DNA of 40,016 bases from Rubrivivax sp. (GTDB lineage: Bacteria > Pseudomonadota > Gammaproteobacteria > Burkholderiales > Burkholderiaceae_C), in contig JAEUPB010000081.1 of the NCBI GenBank assembly GCA_016789955.1, forward strand, positions 1-40,016, read 5' to 3'. Position 1 is the first letter of the stretch; every line of letters starts with the position of its first letter. A program made the translations under genes and the position numbers. Below are positions 15,453 through 24,166 of the stretch, one piece after another. A model generated the notes under the pieces. That model was not told where the DNA came from. It saw nothing but the letters and a program-made list of their open reading frames with translations, and searched no databases.

Positions 15453-17402
15453 TCAGCGCCGCGCCTCCAACGCTTCCCAGCGCTCCATCGCGTCGAGCAG
15501 TTCGGCGTCGATGGCGTCGTGCCGGGCCTGCAGCTCGGGCACGCGCTGCGGTTCGAGCGTGTACAGCTCGGCGCTGGCCAGCCGCTCGGCGATGGTGCGC
15601 TGCTCGGCCTCCAGCGCCTCGATGCGGGCGGGCAGGTCGTCGAGCTCGCGCGTCTCCTTGTAGCTGAGCTTGCGCGGCGCGGCGGCGGCCTCGGGCCGGG
15701 CCGCTGCCGGTGGCGCCGCGCCGGCCGGACGAGCCGCGGCCGGCGCAGGTGCCGCAGGCGCCAGCGCCTGCCGCGTGCGCTCGCGCTGCACCAGCCAGTC
15801 CTCGTAGCCGCCTTCGTACTCGCGCCAGCGGCCGGGGGCGCCGCCCTGCGCCGGGTCGCCTTCCCAGGCGATGGTGCTGGTCACCACGTTGTCGATGAAG
15901 CGGCGATCGTGGCTGACGAGGAACAGCGTGCCCGCGTAGCCCTGCAGCAGCTCCTCGAGCAGTTCGAGCGTGTCGATGTCGAGGTCGTTGGTCGGCTCGT
16001 CGAGCACCAGCACGTTGGCCGGCAGTGCGAACAGGCGCGCCAGCAGCAGCCGGTTGCGCTCGCCGCCCGACAGCGTGCGCACCGGCGAGTTGGCGCGCTC
16101 GGGCGCGAACAGGAAGTCACCGAGGTAGCTCATCACGTGCTTGCGCACGGCCTTGCTGCCCTGGCCGATCTCGATCCATTCGCTGCCCGGGCTGATGGTG
16201 TCGGCCAGCGTCGCGTCCAGATCGAGCGCGGTGCGCATCTGGTCGAAGTAGGCCACCTGCAGCGCCGTGCCGCGGCGCACGCGGCCGGCGGTGGGTTCGC
16301 TCTCGCCGAGGATGAGCTTCAGCAGCGAGGTCTTGCCGCAGCCGTTGGGCCCGAGCACGCCGATCTTGTCGCCGCGCAGGATGGTCGCCGAGAAGCGCTC
16401 GATCAGCGTGCGCGGCGGGTCGCCGACGCGCAATGTCACGTCGGTGAGCTCGGCCACGATCTTGCCCGGCGACAGCCCGGCGTCGAGCTCCAGCCGCACG
16501 CGGCCGAGCTGCTCGCGGCGCGCCGCGCGTTCCTCGCGCAGCCGCACCAGCCGCGCCACGCGGCCCACGCTGCGCGTGCGGCGGGCCTCCACGCCCTTGC
16601 GGATCCACAGCTCCTCCTGCGCAAGCAGCTTGTCCTCGCGCGCGCGGGCCAGCGCCTCGGACTCGAGCTCGCGCAGCCGTGTGGCCTCGAAGTCGGCATA
16701 GCGGCCCGGGTAGCTGCGCAGCACGCCGCGGTCGAGCTCGACGATGCGCGTGGCCACCGTGTCGATGAAGGCGCGATCGTGCGAGACGAACACCAGCGCG
16801 GACTGGTTGCCGGCGACCGTGGCGCGGCTGTCGCGCAGCAGTTCCTGCAGCCATTCGATCGCGCCGATGTCGAGGTGGTTGGTGGGTTCGTCGAGCAGCA
16901 GCACGTCGGGCCGCGCCACCAGCGCGCGCGCCAGCGCCACGCGCTTCTTCGTGCCGCCCGAGAGCGCCGCCACGTGCAGGGCGCCGTCCAGCGCCAGCCG
17001 CTGCAGCGCCTCGGCCACGCGCTGCTCCCAGGTCCAGCCGCCGAGCGCCTCCAGGCGCGTCTGCACCGCGTCGAGGTCGTCGCCCGGCTCATGGCGTTCG
17101 AAGCGCTCGCGCAGCGCGCGCGCCTCGGCCACGCCCTCGGCCACCGCGTCGAACACCGTGGCGTCGGCGGCGAACGCAGGCTCCTGCGCCACGTACACGC
17201 GGGTCAGCCCGCCCTGCCACTGCAGCTCGCCGTCGTCGGGCTTCTCCAGGCCTGCGAGGATCTTCAGCAGCGAGGACTTGCCGCTGCCGTTGCGGCCGAT
17301 CAGCGCGACTCGCTCGCCGGCCTCCAGCGCCAGCTGCGCGCCGTCGAGCAGCGGCACGTGGCCGTAGGCGAGGTGTGCGTCGGCCAGCGTCAGCAGCGCC
17401 AT
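15453..17402 (-). CDS. uup: ABC-F family ATPase Uup
   Basis: A 649-residue soluble tandem ATPase of the ABC-F class; Uup is linked to ribosome function and suppression of transposon excision. Nucleotide domain 1 has Walker A GRNGSGKSS (K42), signature LSGGTKKRVALARAL and Walker B VLLLDEPTNHLD. Domain 2 has GPNGCGKTS, LSGGERNRLLLARL and VLVLDEPTNDLD. Between them lies the charged linker rich in Arg/Glu (ARRTRSVGRVARLVRLREER). The C-terminus has an Ala/Pro linker and a predicted coiled coil (ETRELDDLPARIEALEAEQRT), the feature that marks Uup. The methyltransferase gene ends four bases upstream on the same strand. Confidence 0.95.
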   Translation of the reverse strand: MALLTLADAHLAYGHVPLLDGAQLALEAGERVALIGRNGSGKSSLLKILAGLEKPDDGELQWQGGLTRVYVAQEPAFAADATVFDAVAEGVAEARALRERFERHEPGDDLDAVQTRLEALGGWTWEQRVAEALQRLALDGALHVAALSGGTKKRVALARALVARPDVLLLDEPTNHLDIGAIEWLQELLRDSRATVAGNQSALVFVSHDRAFIDTVATRIVELDRGVLRSYPGRYADFEATRLRELESEALARAREDKLLAQEELWIRKGVEARRTRSVGRVARLVRLREERAARREQLGRVRLELDAGLSPGKIVAELTDVTLRVGDPPRTLIERFSATILRGDKIGVLGPNGCGKTSLLKLILGESEPTAGRVRRGTALQVAYFDQMRTALDLDATLADTISPGSEWIEIGQGSKAVRKHVMSYLGDFLFAPERANSPVRTLSGGERNRLLLARLFALPANVLVLDEPTNDLDIDTLELLEELLQGYAGTLFLVSHDRRFIDNVVTSTIAWEGDPAQGGAPGRWREYEGGYEDWLVQRERTRQALAPAAPAPAAARPAGAAPPAAARPEAAAAPRKLSYKETRELDDLPARIEALEAEQRTIAERLASAELYTLEPQRVPELQARHDAIDAELLDAMERWEALEARR

Positions 17403-17406
17403 CGCG

Positions 17407-18216
17407 TCAGTCGCCCTTCACCGCGACGTACCACGCGCGGCTGTACTGCCGGCGCAGCGCGAACTCCTCGCCGATCTCGAAGGTGCCGTAGATCGGGTAC
17501 ACGCGGTCCCAGCCGCCGCGCAGCAGCGCCGCGATGAGCGCCGGCTCGGTGGGCCAGAACGAACGCGCGTTCGACACCGAGGTCCAGGCCTCGTCGGGCG
17601 CCTGCGCGCCGTCGTACTCGTGGTACCAGCGGCCGGCGTAGTCGTGGCCGCGGTGTGTCAGCGTCACCAGCGGCGAGAGCGCCGCGCGGCCGCCGAAGCC
17701 GGCCATCGCGGCGTCGTCGGGCGGCGCGACGTGGGTGTCGAGGAACATCACCGCGCGCGGCGTCGTCAGCTCGCGCGCGAGATGCTCGACGAAGGCCATC
17801 GGGTCGTCGAGGTGGTACAGCAGGCCCAGGCACAGCACGGCGTCGAACCGCCCGTGGGTCGCCTCAGCGAGCGCCTTCACGTCGCACAGCTCGAAGCGCA
17901 GGCCCGGCAGCGCCAGGTGCCGCGCCAGCGCCGCGCACTTGGCGTGGTTGCTCGCGCGGCCCTCGACGCCCAGCGCGTCGAAGCCGGCACGCGCCAGCTC
18001 CACCGTGAAGCCGCCCTCCAGGCAGCCGAGGTCCAGCGCGCGCAATCCATCGCCGCGTCCGTCGTGCATCGCGTGGCGGCGCAGCTCGCGCATCACCGCG
18101 CGCGTGCGCGCCTCGTCGCGCAGCAGCGGCTGGCCCGGGCGCGTCTGCACGCCCGGGGCGATCTCGACGGTGTGGCTCGTCCAGTCGAGGGCGAGCAGGT
18201 CGTCCAACGTGGTCAT
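17407..18216 (-). CDS. SAM-dependent methyltransferase (CmoB-like/DUF1698-like)
   Basis: A 269-residue class I methyltransferase. Motif I is LRALDLGCLEGGFTVELA, the acidic end of strand 2 is ALGVEGR, and the motif IV region is FDAVLCLGLLYHLDDP. The phrase LYHLDDP and overall order recall the CmoB / DUF1698 group, but the long N-terminal and C-terminal parts differ, so tRNA modification is not shown. It is between gshB (seven-base gap) and uup (four-base gap) on the same strand, probably in one transcript. Confidence 0.85.
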   Translation of the reverse strand: MTTLDDLLALDWTSHTVEIAPGVQTRPGQPLLRDEARTRAVMRELRRHAMHDGRGDGLRALDLGCLEGGFTVELARAGFDALGVEGRASNHAKCAALARHLALPGLRFELCDVKALAEATHGRFDAVLCLGLLYHLDDPMAFVEHLARELTTPRAVMFLDTHVAPPDDAAMAGFGGRAALSPLVTLTHRGHDYAGRWYHEYDGAQAPDEAWTSVSNARSFWPTEPALIAALLRGGWDRVYPIYGTFEIGEEFALRRQYSRAWYVAVKGD

Positions 18217-18223
18217 CGAAGGG

Positions 18224-19183
18224 CTATGCCGCGGCCACGCCGGCTTCCAGCGCGTCGACGAAGCGCCGCGCCACGTCCCAGCCGGTCTGGTCCATGATCT
18301 CGCGGAAGCAGGTCGGGCTCGTCACGTTGATCTCGGTGAGGCTGTCGCCGATCACGTCCAGCCCGATCAGCAGCAGCCCGCGCGCGGCGAGCCTCGGGCC
18401 GACGGTCTCGGCGATCTCGCGGTCGCGCGCCGAGAGCGGCTGCGCCACGCCCTTGCCGCCGGCGGCCAGGTTTCCGCGCACCTCCCCGCCCTGCGGGATG
18501 CGCGCCAGGCAGTGCGGCACCGGCTCGCCGCCGATCACCAGCACGCGCTTGTCGCCCTGCGCGATCTGCGGCAGGTAGCGCTGCACCATCACCGTCTGCG
18601 CGCCGTCGCGGTTGAGCGTCTCGATGATCGCGCCGAGGTTCATGCCGTCGGCGCCGACGCGGAATATGCCCATGCCGCCCATGCCGTCGAGCGGCTTCAG
18701 GATCACGTCGCGGTGCTCTGCGTGGAAGTCGCGGATGGCCTGCGGATCGCGCGTGACGAGCGTCGGCGCGATCAGGTCCGGGAACTCGAGGATCGCCAGC
18801 TTCTCGGGGTGGTCGCGCAGCGCCGACGGCTTGTTGAAGACGCGCGCGCCGTCGCGCTCGGCTTGCCCCAGCAGGTGGGTGGCGTAGAAGTACTCGCTGT
18901 CGAACGGTGGGTCCTTGCGCATCACGACGGCGTCGAGCGAGGCCAGCGGCACCGTGGCCTCCTCGATCGTCTCGAACCACGCGCCACCGCCGTCGCCGGA
19001 GCCGACGAGCCGGATCTCGCGCATCGCCGCCACCACCGGGCCGCCGCGCACCCAGCGCAGGTGGCGCGGCTCGCAGGCCAGCACGGCGTGCCCGCGGCGC
19101 GCGGCCTCGCGCATCATGGTGTAGGTGCTGTCCTTGTAGATCTTGAAGTCTTCCAGCGGGTCGGCGACGAAAAGCAGTCTCAT
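18224..19183 (-). CDS. gshB: Glutathione synthetase
   Basis: ATP-grasp ligase that joins gamma-glutamylcysteine and glycine to make glutathione. The 319 residues match the normal length (about 316 in E. coli). The start [27 protein letters not shown] is diagnostic. The central [16 protein letters not shown], the glycine-rich ATP loop [16 protein letters not shown], and [17 protein letters not shown] with [24 protein letters not shown] near the end are all intact. No gshA lies in the window. It heads a likely gshB-methyltransferase-uup transcript and diverges from the amidotransferase gene. Confidence 0.96.
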   Translation of the reverse strand: MRLLFVADPLEDFKIYKDSTYTMMREAARRGHAVLACEPRHLRWVRGGPVVAAMREIRLVGSGDGGGAWFETIEEATVPLASLDAVVMRKDPPFDSEYFYATHLLGQAERDGARVFNKPSALRDHPEKLAILEFPDLIAPTLVTRDPQAIRDFHAEHRDVILKPLDGMGGMGIFRVGADGMNLGAIIETLNRDGAQTVMVQRYLPQIAQGDKRVLVIGGEPVPHCLARIPQGGEVRGNLAAGGKGVAQPLSARDREIAETVGPRLAARGLLLIGLDVIGDSLTEINVTSPTCFREIMDQTGWDVARRFVDALEAGVAAA

Positions 19184-19317
19184 GGCGATGGCCTGGCGGT
19201 GCGGACGGCTCCGCGAGGCGCGGTGCCGGCAGGTCCGGGGCCGAGACTGTGGCACAACACACGGATGACCCTGCCCCACCCGCTACAGCGCGCCTTCGGC
19301 CAGCCGAGGTTCCCACC

Positions 19318-20058
19318 ATGTGCCGCTTCGTCGCCTACCTCGGGGACCCGATCTTCCTCGAGGACCTGATCGCCCGCCCCGCCCATTCGCTGATGCGCCA
19401 GTCGCTGCGCGCCGAGGAAGCCAAGACCGTCACCAACGGCGACGGCTTCGGCATCGGCTGGTATGCCGAGCGCGAGGAGCCGGGCGTCTACCGCGAGGTG
19501 CTGCCCGCGTGGAGCGACGACAACCTGCTGGCGCTGGCCGGCACGTTGAAGTCGCGCCTCTTCTTCGCGCATGTGCGTGCGGCCACCGGTGGCGGCATCG
19601 CGCGGCAGAACTGCCACCCGTTCCGCCACGGGCGCCACCTGTTCATGCACAACGGGCAGATCGGCGGCTATGCGGGGTTGCGTCGCACGCTCGAATCGCT
19701 GCTGCCCGACGACCTCTACGCCGCACGCCGCGGCGCCACCGATTCCGAGCTGCTGTTCCTGCTCGCACTGGCCCGCGTGCAGCGCGGCATGGCGCCGCGC
19801 GAGGCGGTGCTGACGGTGATCGACGAGACGCATACGCTGATGCGCGGCCGCGGCATCGATGCGCCGCTGCGCTTCGCCGCCGCGCTGGCCGACGGCGACG
19901 AGCTGCATGTCTTCCGCCTTTCCACCGACGAGCGCCCGCCCACGCTCTACAGGCGCGAGTGCGAACGCGGCGTGGTCATCGCCTCCGAGCCGCTGGACGA
20001 CGACGGCGCCGCGTGGCGTCTGCTGCCCGCCGGCGCGGCGATCACCGTCCGGATCTGA
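19318..20058 (+). CDS. Class II glutamine amidotransferase (YafJ-like)
   Basis: N-terminal-nucleophile amidotransferase of 246 residues with no synthetase domain. The nucleophile is Cys2 of MCRFVAYLGDP, so the ATG at 19318 must be the start. NGDGFGIGWYAE, FFAHVRAATGG and NCHPFRHGRHLFMHNGQI form the glutamine pocket. TDSELLFLLAL fits the family. YafJ-like proteins are thought to act in gamma-glutamyl or ergothioneine-type chemistry, but the role is unproven. Its last 17 bases overlap the 3' end of the convergent transporter. Confidence 0.9.
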   Translation: MCRFVAYLGDPIFLEDLIARPAHSLMRQSLRAEEAKTVTNGDGFGIGWYAEREEPGVYREVLPAWSDDNLLALAGTLKSRLFFAHVRAATGGGIARQNCHPFRHGRHLFMHNGQIGGYAGLRRTLESLLPDDLYAARRGATDSELLFLLALARVQRGMAPREAVLTVIDETHTLMRGRGIDAPLRFAAALADGDELHVFRLSTDERPPTLYRRECERGVVIASEPLDDDGAAWRLLPAGAAITVRI

Positions 20059-21220
20059 ACCGCTGCACGGCCAGCGCCAGCGCACCGGCCACGACGCCCC
20101 AGAACGCCGAGGCCACGCCCAGCAACGTGAGCCCGCTGGCGGTGACGACGAAGGTGATCAGCGCGGCCTCCCGGCTGCCCTCGTCCTTCATCGCGGTGGC
20201 CAGCCCCGAGCCGATCGTGCCCAGCAGCGCGAAGCCGGCCACCGCCAGCACCAGCGCCTTCGGGAACGCCGCGATCAGCCCGACCACGGCGCCGCCGGCC
20301 AGCCCGAGCGCGATGTAGAAGACGCCCGCCATCACCGCCGCGGTGTAGCGCCGCGCCGGGTCTGCGCTGGCCTCGCGGCCCATGCAGATGGCCGCGGTGA
20401 TCGCCGCGAGGTTCAGCGCATAGCCGCCGAACGGCGCCAGCAGCAGCGTGGCCAGGCCGGTGGCGGTGATCACCGGCGAGACCGGCGTGTCGTAGCCCGC
20501 GGCGCGCTGCGCGGCCACGCCGGGCAGGTTCTGCGACGCCATCGTCACGACGAACAGCGGCACCGCCACGCCGACCAGCGCCTGCAGGCTGAAGGTCGGC
20601 ATCACGAACTCCGGCACCGCCCAGCCCCACGCGATGCCCTCGCCGTGCAGCCGCTGCTGCCACGCCGCCACCGCGACGCCGGTGGCCAGCACCAGCGGCA
20701 CCGCGTAGCGCGGCACGAAGCGGCGCGCCAGCAGGTAGGCGGCGAACATCGTCCACACCAGCGTGCCGTCGGTCTTCGCGGCGAGGAAGGCGTCGAACGC
20801 GAAGCGCGCCAGCACGCCGGCCAGCAGCGCCGCGGCCAGCGCCTGCGGGATGCGGTCCATCACGCGGGCGAACCAGCCGGTGGAGCCGGCCGCGACGATC
20901 AGCAGCGCGCAGACGATGAAGGCGCCGATGCCGTCGCTCATCGGCACGCCGGCCCCGGCGGTGGCCAGCAGCGCGGCGCCTGGCGTGGACCAGGCCGTGA
21001 GCACCGGCTGCCGGTACCAGAGGCTCAGCCCCGCGCTCGTGATCCCCATGCCCAGGCCGAGCGCCCAGATCCACGAGGTCGTCTGCGCCGACGTCGCGCC
21101 CAGCGCCGCCGCGGCCTGGAACACGATCACCACCGAGCTGGTGAAGCCGACGAGCACGGCGACGAAACCGGCCACGACGGCCGGCAGCGAGAGATCACGG
21201 AAGAAGGACATGCGGGGCAT
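20042..21220 (-). CDS. benE: BenE/YdcO-family transporter
   Basis: A 392-residue membrane protein of the benzoate/H+ symporter family, with about twelve hydrophobic helices and the family blocks FTSSVVIVFQAAAALGA, LTAWSTPGAALLATAG and VFYIALGLAGGAVVGLIAAFPKALV. No benzoate-degradation gene is present, so the substrate is open. Start may be 21220 or the Met at 21211 (MSFFRDLSLPAVVAGFVAVLVG); neither has a clear ribosome binding site. The stop lies inside the coding end of the convergent amidotransferase. Confidence 0.9.
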   Translation of the reverse strand: MPRMSFFRDLSLPAVVAGFVAVLVGFTSSVVIVFQAAAALGATSAQTTSWIWALGLGMGITSAGLSLWYRQPVLTAWSTPGAALLATAGAGVPMSDGIGAFIVCALLIVAAGSTGWFARVMDRIPQALAAALLAGVLARFAFDAFLAAKTDGTLVWTMFAAYLLARRFVPRYAVPLVLATGVAVAAWQQRLHGEGIAWGWAVPEFVMPTFSLQALVGVAVPLFVVTMASQNLPGVAAQRAAGYDTPVSPVITATGLATLLLAPFGGYALNLAAITAAICMGREASADPARRYTAAVMAGVFYIALGLAGGAVVGLIAAFPKALVLAVAGFALLGTIGSGLATAMKDEGSREAALITFVVTASGLTLLGVASAFWGVVAGALALAVQRFRSGR

Positions 21221-21233
21221 TGTCCAAGCACAA

Positions 21234-21286
21234 GGGCCGCCCGAAGGCGGCCCCTGCCGTGAGGCGCCGTCCGGGTGGACGGCGCC
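21234..21286 (-). terminator. Two consecutive stem-loop terminators after amt
   Basis: Read on the minus strand: a perfect 10-base stem (arms at 21277-21286 and 21263-21272), then a perfect 8-base stem with a UUCG tetraloop (21234-21253), followed by TTGTGCTTGG. They lie between the amt stop and the BenE start. Confidence 0.75.
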
Positions 21287-21298
21287 CGGAGTCGATCG

Positions 21299-22813
21299 CT
21301 ACTTCGAGTACGCCGTCTCGCCGTGCGACGTGATGTCCAGGCCCTCGCGTTCCTCTTCCTCGCCGACGCGCAGGCCGATCGTCAGGTCGACGATCTTGTA
21401 CGCGATGATGGAGACCACGCCCGACCACACCACCGTCACCAGCACCGCCTTCAGCTGCGTGATGAACTGGTCCATTACCGGCACCGAGCCCACCGCGGCG
21501 GTGACCCAGTCGGTCACCAGGCCCGGGCCGCCCAGCGCCTGGTTGTTGAAGATGCCGGTCAGCAGCGCGCCGACGATGCCGCCGACGCCGTGCACGCCGA
21601 ACACGTCCAGAGAGTCGTCGGCACCCAGGAGGCGCTTCAGACCGTTGACACCCCACAGGCAGGCGAAACCCGCCGCCGCGCCGATGATGAGCGCGCCGAC
21701 GATGCCGACGTTGCCGGCCGCCGGCGTGATCGCCACCAGCCCCGCCCCGGCACCCGAGGCCGCGCCCAGCATCGAGGCCTTGCCCTTCAGCATAGACTAG
21801 CCCAGGCACCACGCCAGCACTGCGGTGGCGGTGGCGGAGAAGGTGTTCAGGAAGGCCAGCGCCGCGCTGTTGCCCGCTTCGAGCGCCGAGCCGGCGTTGA
21901 AGCCGAACCAGCCCACCCACAGCAGCGAGGCACCGACCATCGTCAGCGTCAGGCTGTGCGGCGCCATCGACTCGCGGCCGTAGCCGATGCGCTTCTTGAC
22001 CATGTACGCACCCACGAGGCCGGCGACGGCCGCGTTGATGTGCACCACCGTGCCGCCGGCGAAGTCCAGCGCGCCCCATTGCCAGATCAGGCCGGCCTTG
22101 GCGTTCATCGCGTCGACCACTTCCTTGCCGGTGTAGGCGTCTGGGCCCATCCAGTACCACACCATGTGCGCGATCGGCGTGTAGCTGAAGGTGAACCACA
22201 GCGTCATGAACATCAGCACCGCCGAGAACTTGATGCGCTCGGCGAAGGCGCCGACGATCAGCCCGCAGGTGATGGCCGCGAAGGTGGCCTGGAACACGAC
22301 GAACACGATCTCGGGGATCACCACGCCCTTGCTGAACGTGGCGGCCATCGCGAACGTGCCCGCCGCGGGATCGAACACGCCCTTCAGGAACAGCCGGTCG
22401 AACCCGCCGATGAACGCGTTGCCTTCGGTGAACGCCAGGCTGTAGCCGTACACGACCCACAGCACCGTGATCAGCGAGAAGGTCACGAAGACCTGCATCA
22501 GCACCGACAGCATGTTCTTGCTGCGCACGAGGCCGCCGTAGAACAGCGCCAGGCCCGGGATCGACATCATGATCACGAGCAGCGTGGAGACGAGCATCCA
22601 GCTCACGTCGCCCTTGTTGGGCACGGGCGCGGCCGCGGCCGACGCCGCCTCGGAGGCCGGCGCCGCGGCAGGAGCCGCCGCGGCGGGCGCGGATGCAGGA
22701 GCAGCGGCCTCGGCGGCCGCGGAAGCCGCCGGTGCCGGCGACTGGGCCATCACGGCCCCCGCGAAGCCCAGGGCCGCAAGGCCCAGGGCGATCGTCGCGA
22801 TGAACTTTTTCAT
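21299..22813 (-). pseudogene. amtB: Ammonium transporter gene interrupted by an in-frame amber codon
   Basis: Full frame of 504 codons plus stop, encoding an Amt-family channel with a signal peptide and an Ala/Pro-rich leader (residues 1-70). The first part (338 residues) has IPGLALFYGGLVRSKN, VFQATFAAITCGLIVGAFAERIKF and the first twin histidine in TVVHINAAVAGLVGAYM. A TAG at 21797-21799 then follows AVLAWCLG. The rest (164 residues) continues in the same frame with SMLKGKASMLGAASGAGAGL and FGVHGVGGIVGALLTGIF, holding the second histidine. One base change (GAG to TAG) would explain it. The next codon, TCT, is unusual for this GC-rich gene. An ATG directly after TAG-TCT could allow re-initiation. 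Alternatives: true pseudogene, split expression or sequencing error. Confidence 0.85.
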
Positions 22814-22844
22814 GGGAGGTGTCTGGTGTTGTGGGTGGTTCGCG

Positions 22845-23946
<1,102 letters not shown>

Positions 23947-23991
23947 GGAGGGTCCTTGCACAGGGTTGGTCGAGACTTTCGTCACCCCTGT

Positions 23992-24008
23992 TTGCAGCTT
24001 CCATGCCA
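23992..24008 (-). promoter_or_regulatory. Sigma-54 (RpoN) promoter of the torF-like/glnK/amt unit
   Basis: On the minus strand the sequence TGGCATGGAAGCTGCAA matches the -24/-12 consensus, with the GG and GC doublets exactly 10 bases apart. Predicted transcription starts near 23982, about 36 bases before the porin ATG. Confidence 0.75.
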
Positions 24009-24097
24009 TCGGCGAGCCGTGCTGGAACGCCCTCGACTGGTGCATCTGCGGATGGGCTGGTCGGCGTCGCGCGCCGAAACGGGGCCCCCGACGGGGC

Positions 24098-24114
24098 TGC
24101 ATCACGTTGGTGCG
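24098..24114. promoter_or_regulatory. NtrC-type enhancer site
   Basis: TGCATCACGTTGGTGCG matches the dyad TGCACCA-N3-TGGTGCA at 12 of 14 positions. It lies about 115-130 bases upstream of the predicted sigma-54 start, a normal distance for NtrC. A further TGGTGCA half-site occurs at 24038-24044. Confidence 0.65.
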
Positions 24115-24166
24115 CGGGGTCGCGGCAGGGCCCCGCACAAATGGGGACAGCCGCGCCGTTGCCGGG

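Noticed and set aside
15519-17537. A 672-codon open frame opposite uup
   Set aside because: Antisense shadow of the well-supported ABC-F gene; no domains.
21797-21799. Recoding of the amt TAG as an inserted amino acid (pyrrolysine-type)
   Set aside because: No pyrrolysine genes or context are visible. Mutation, sequencing error or re-initiation are simpler.
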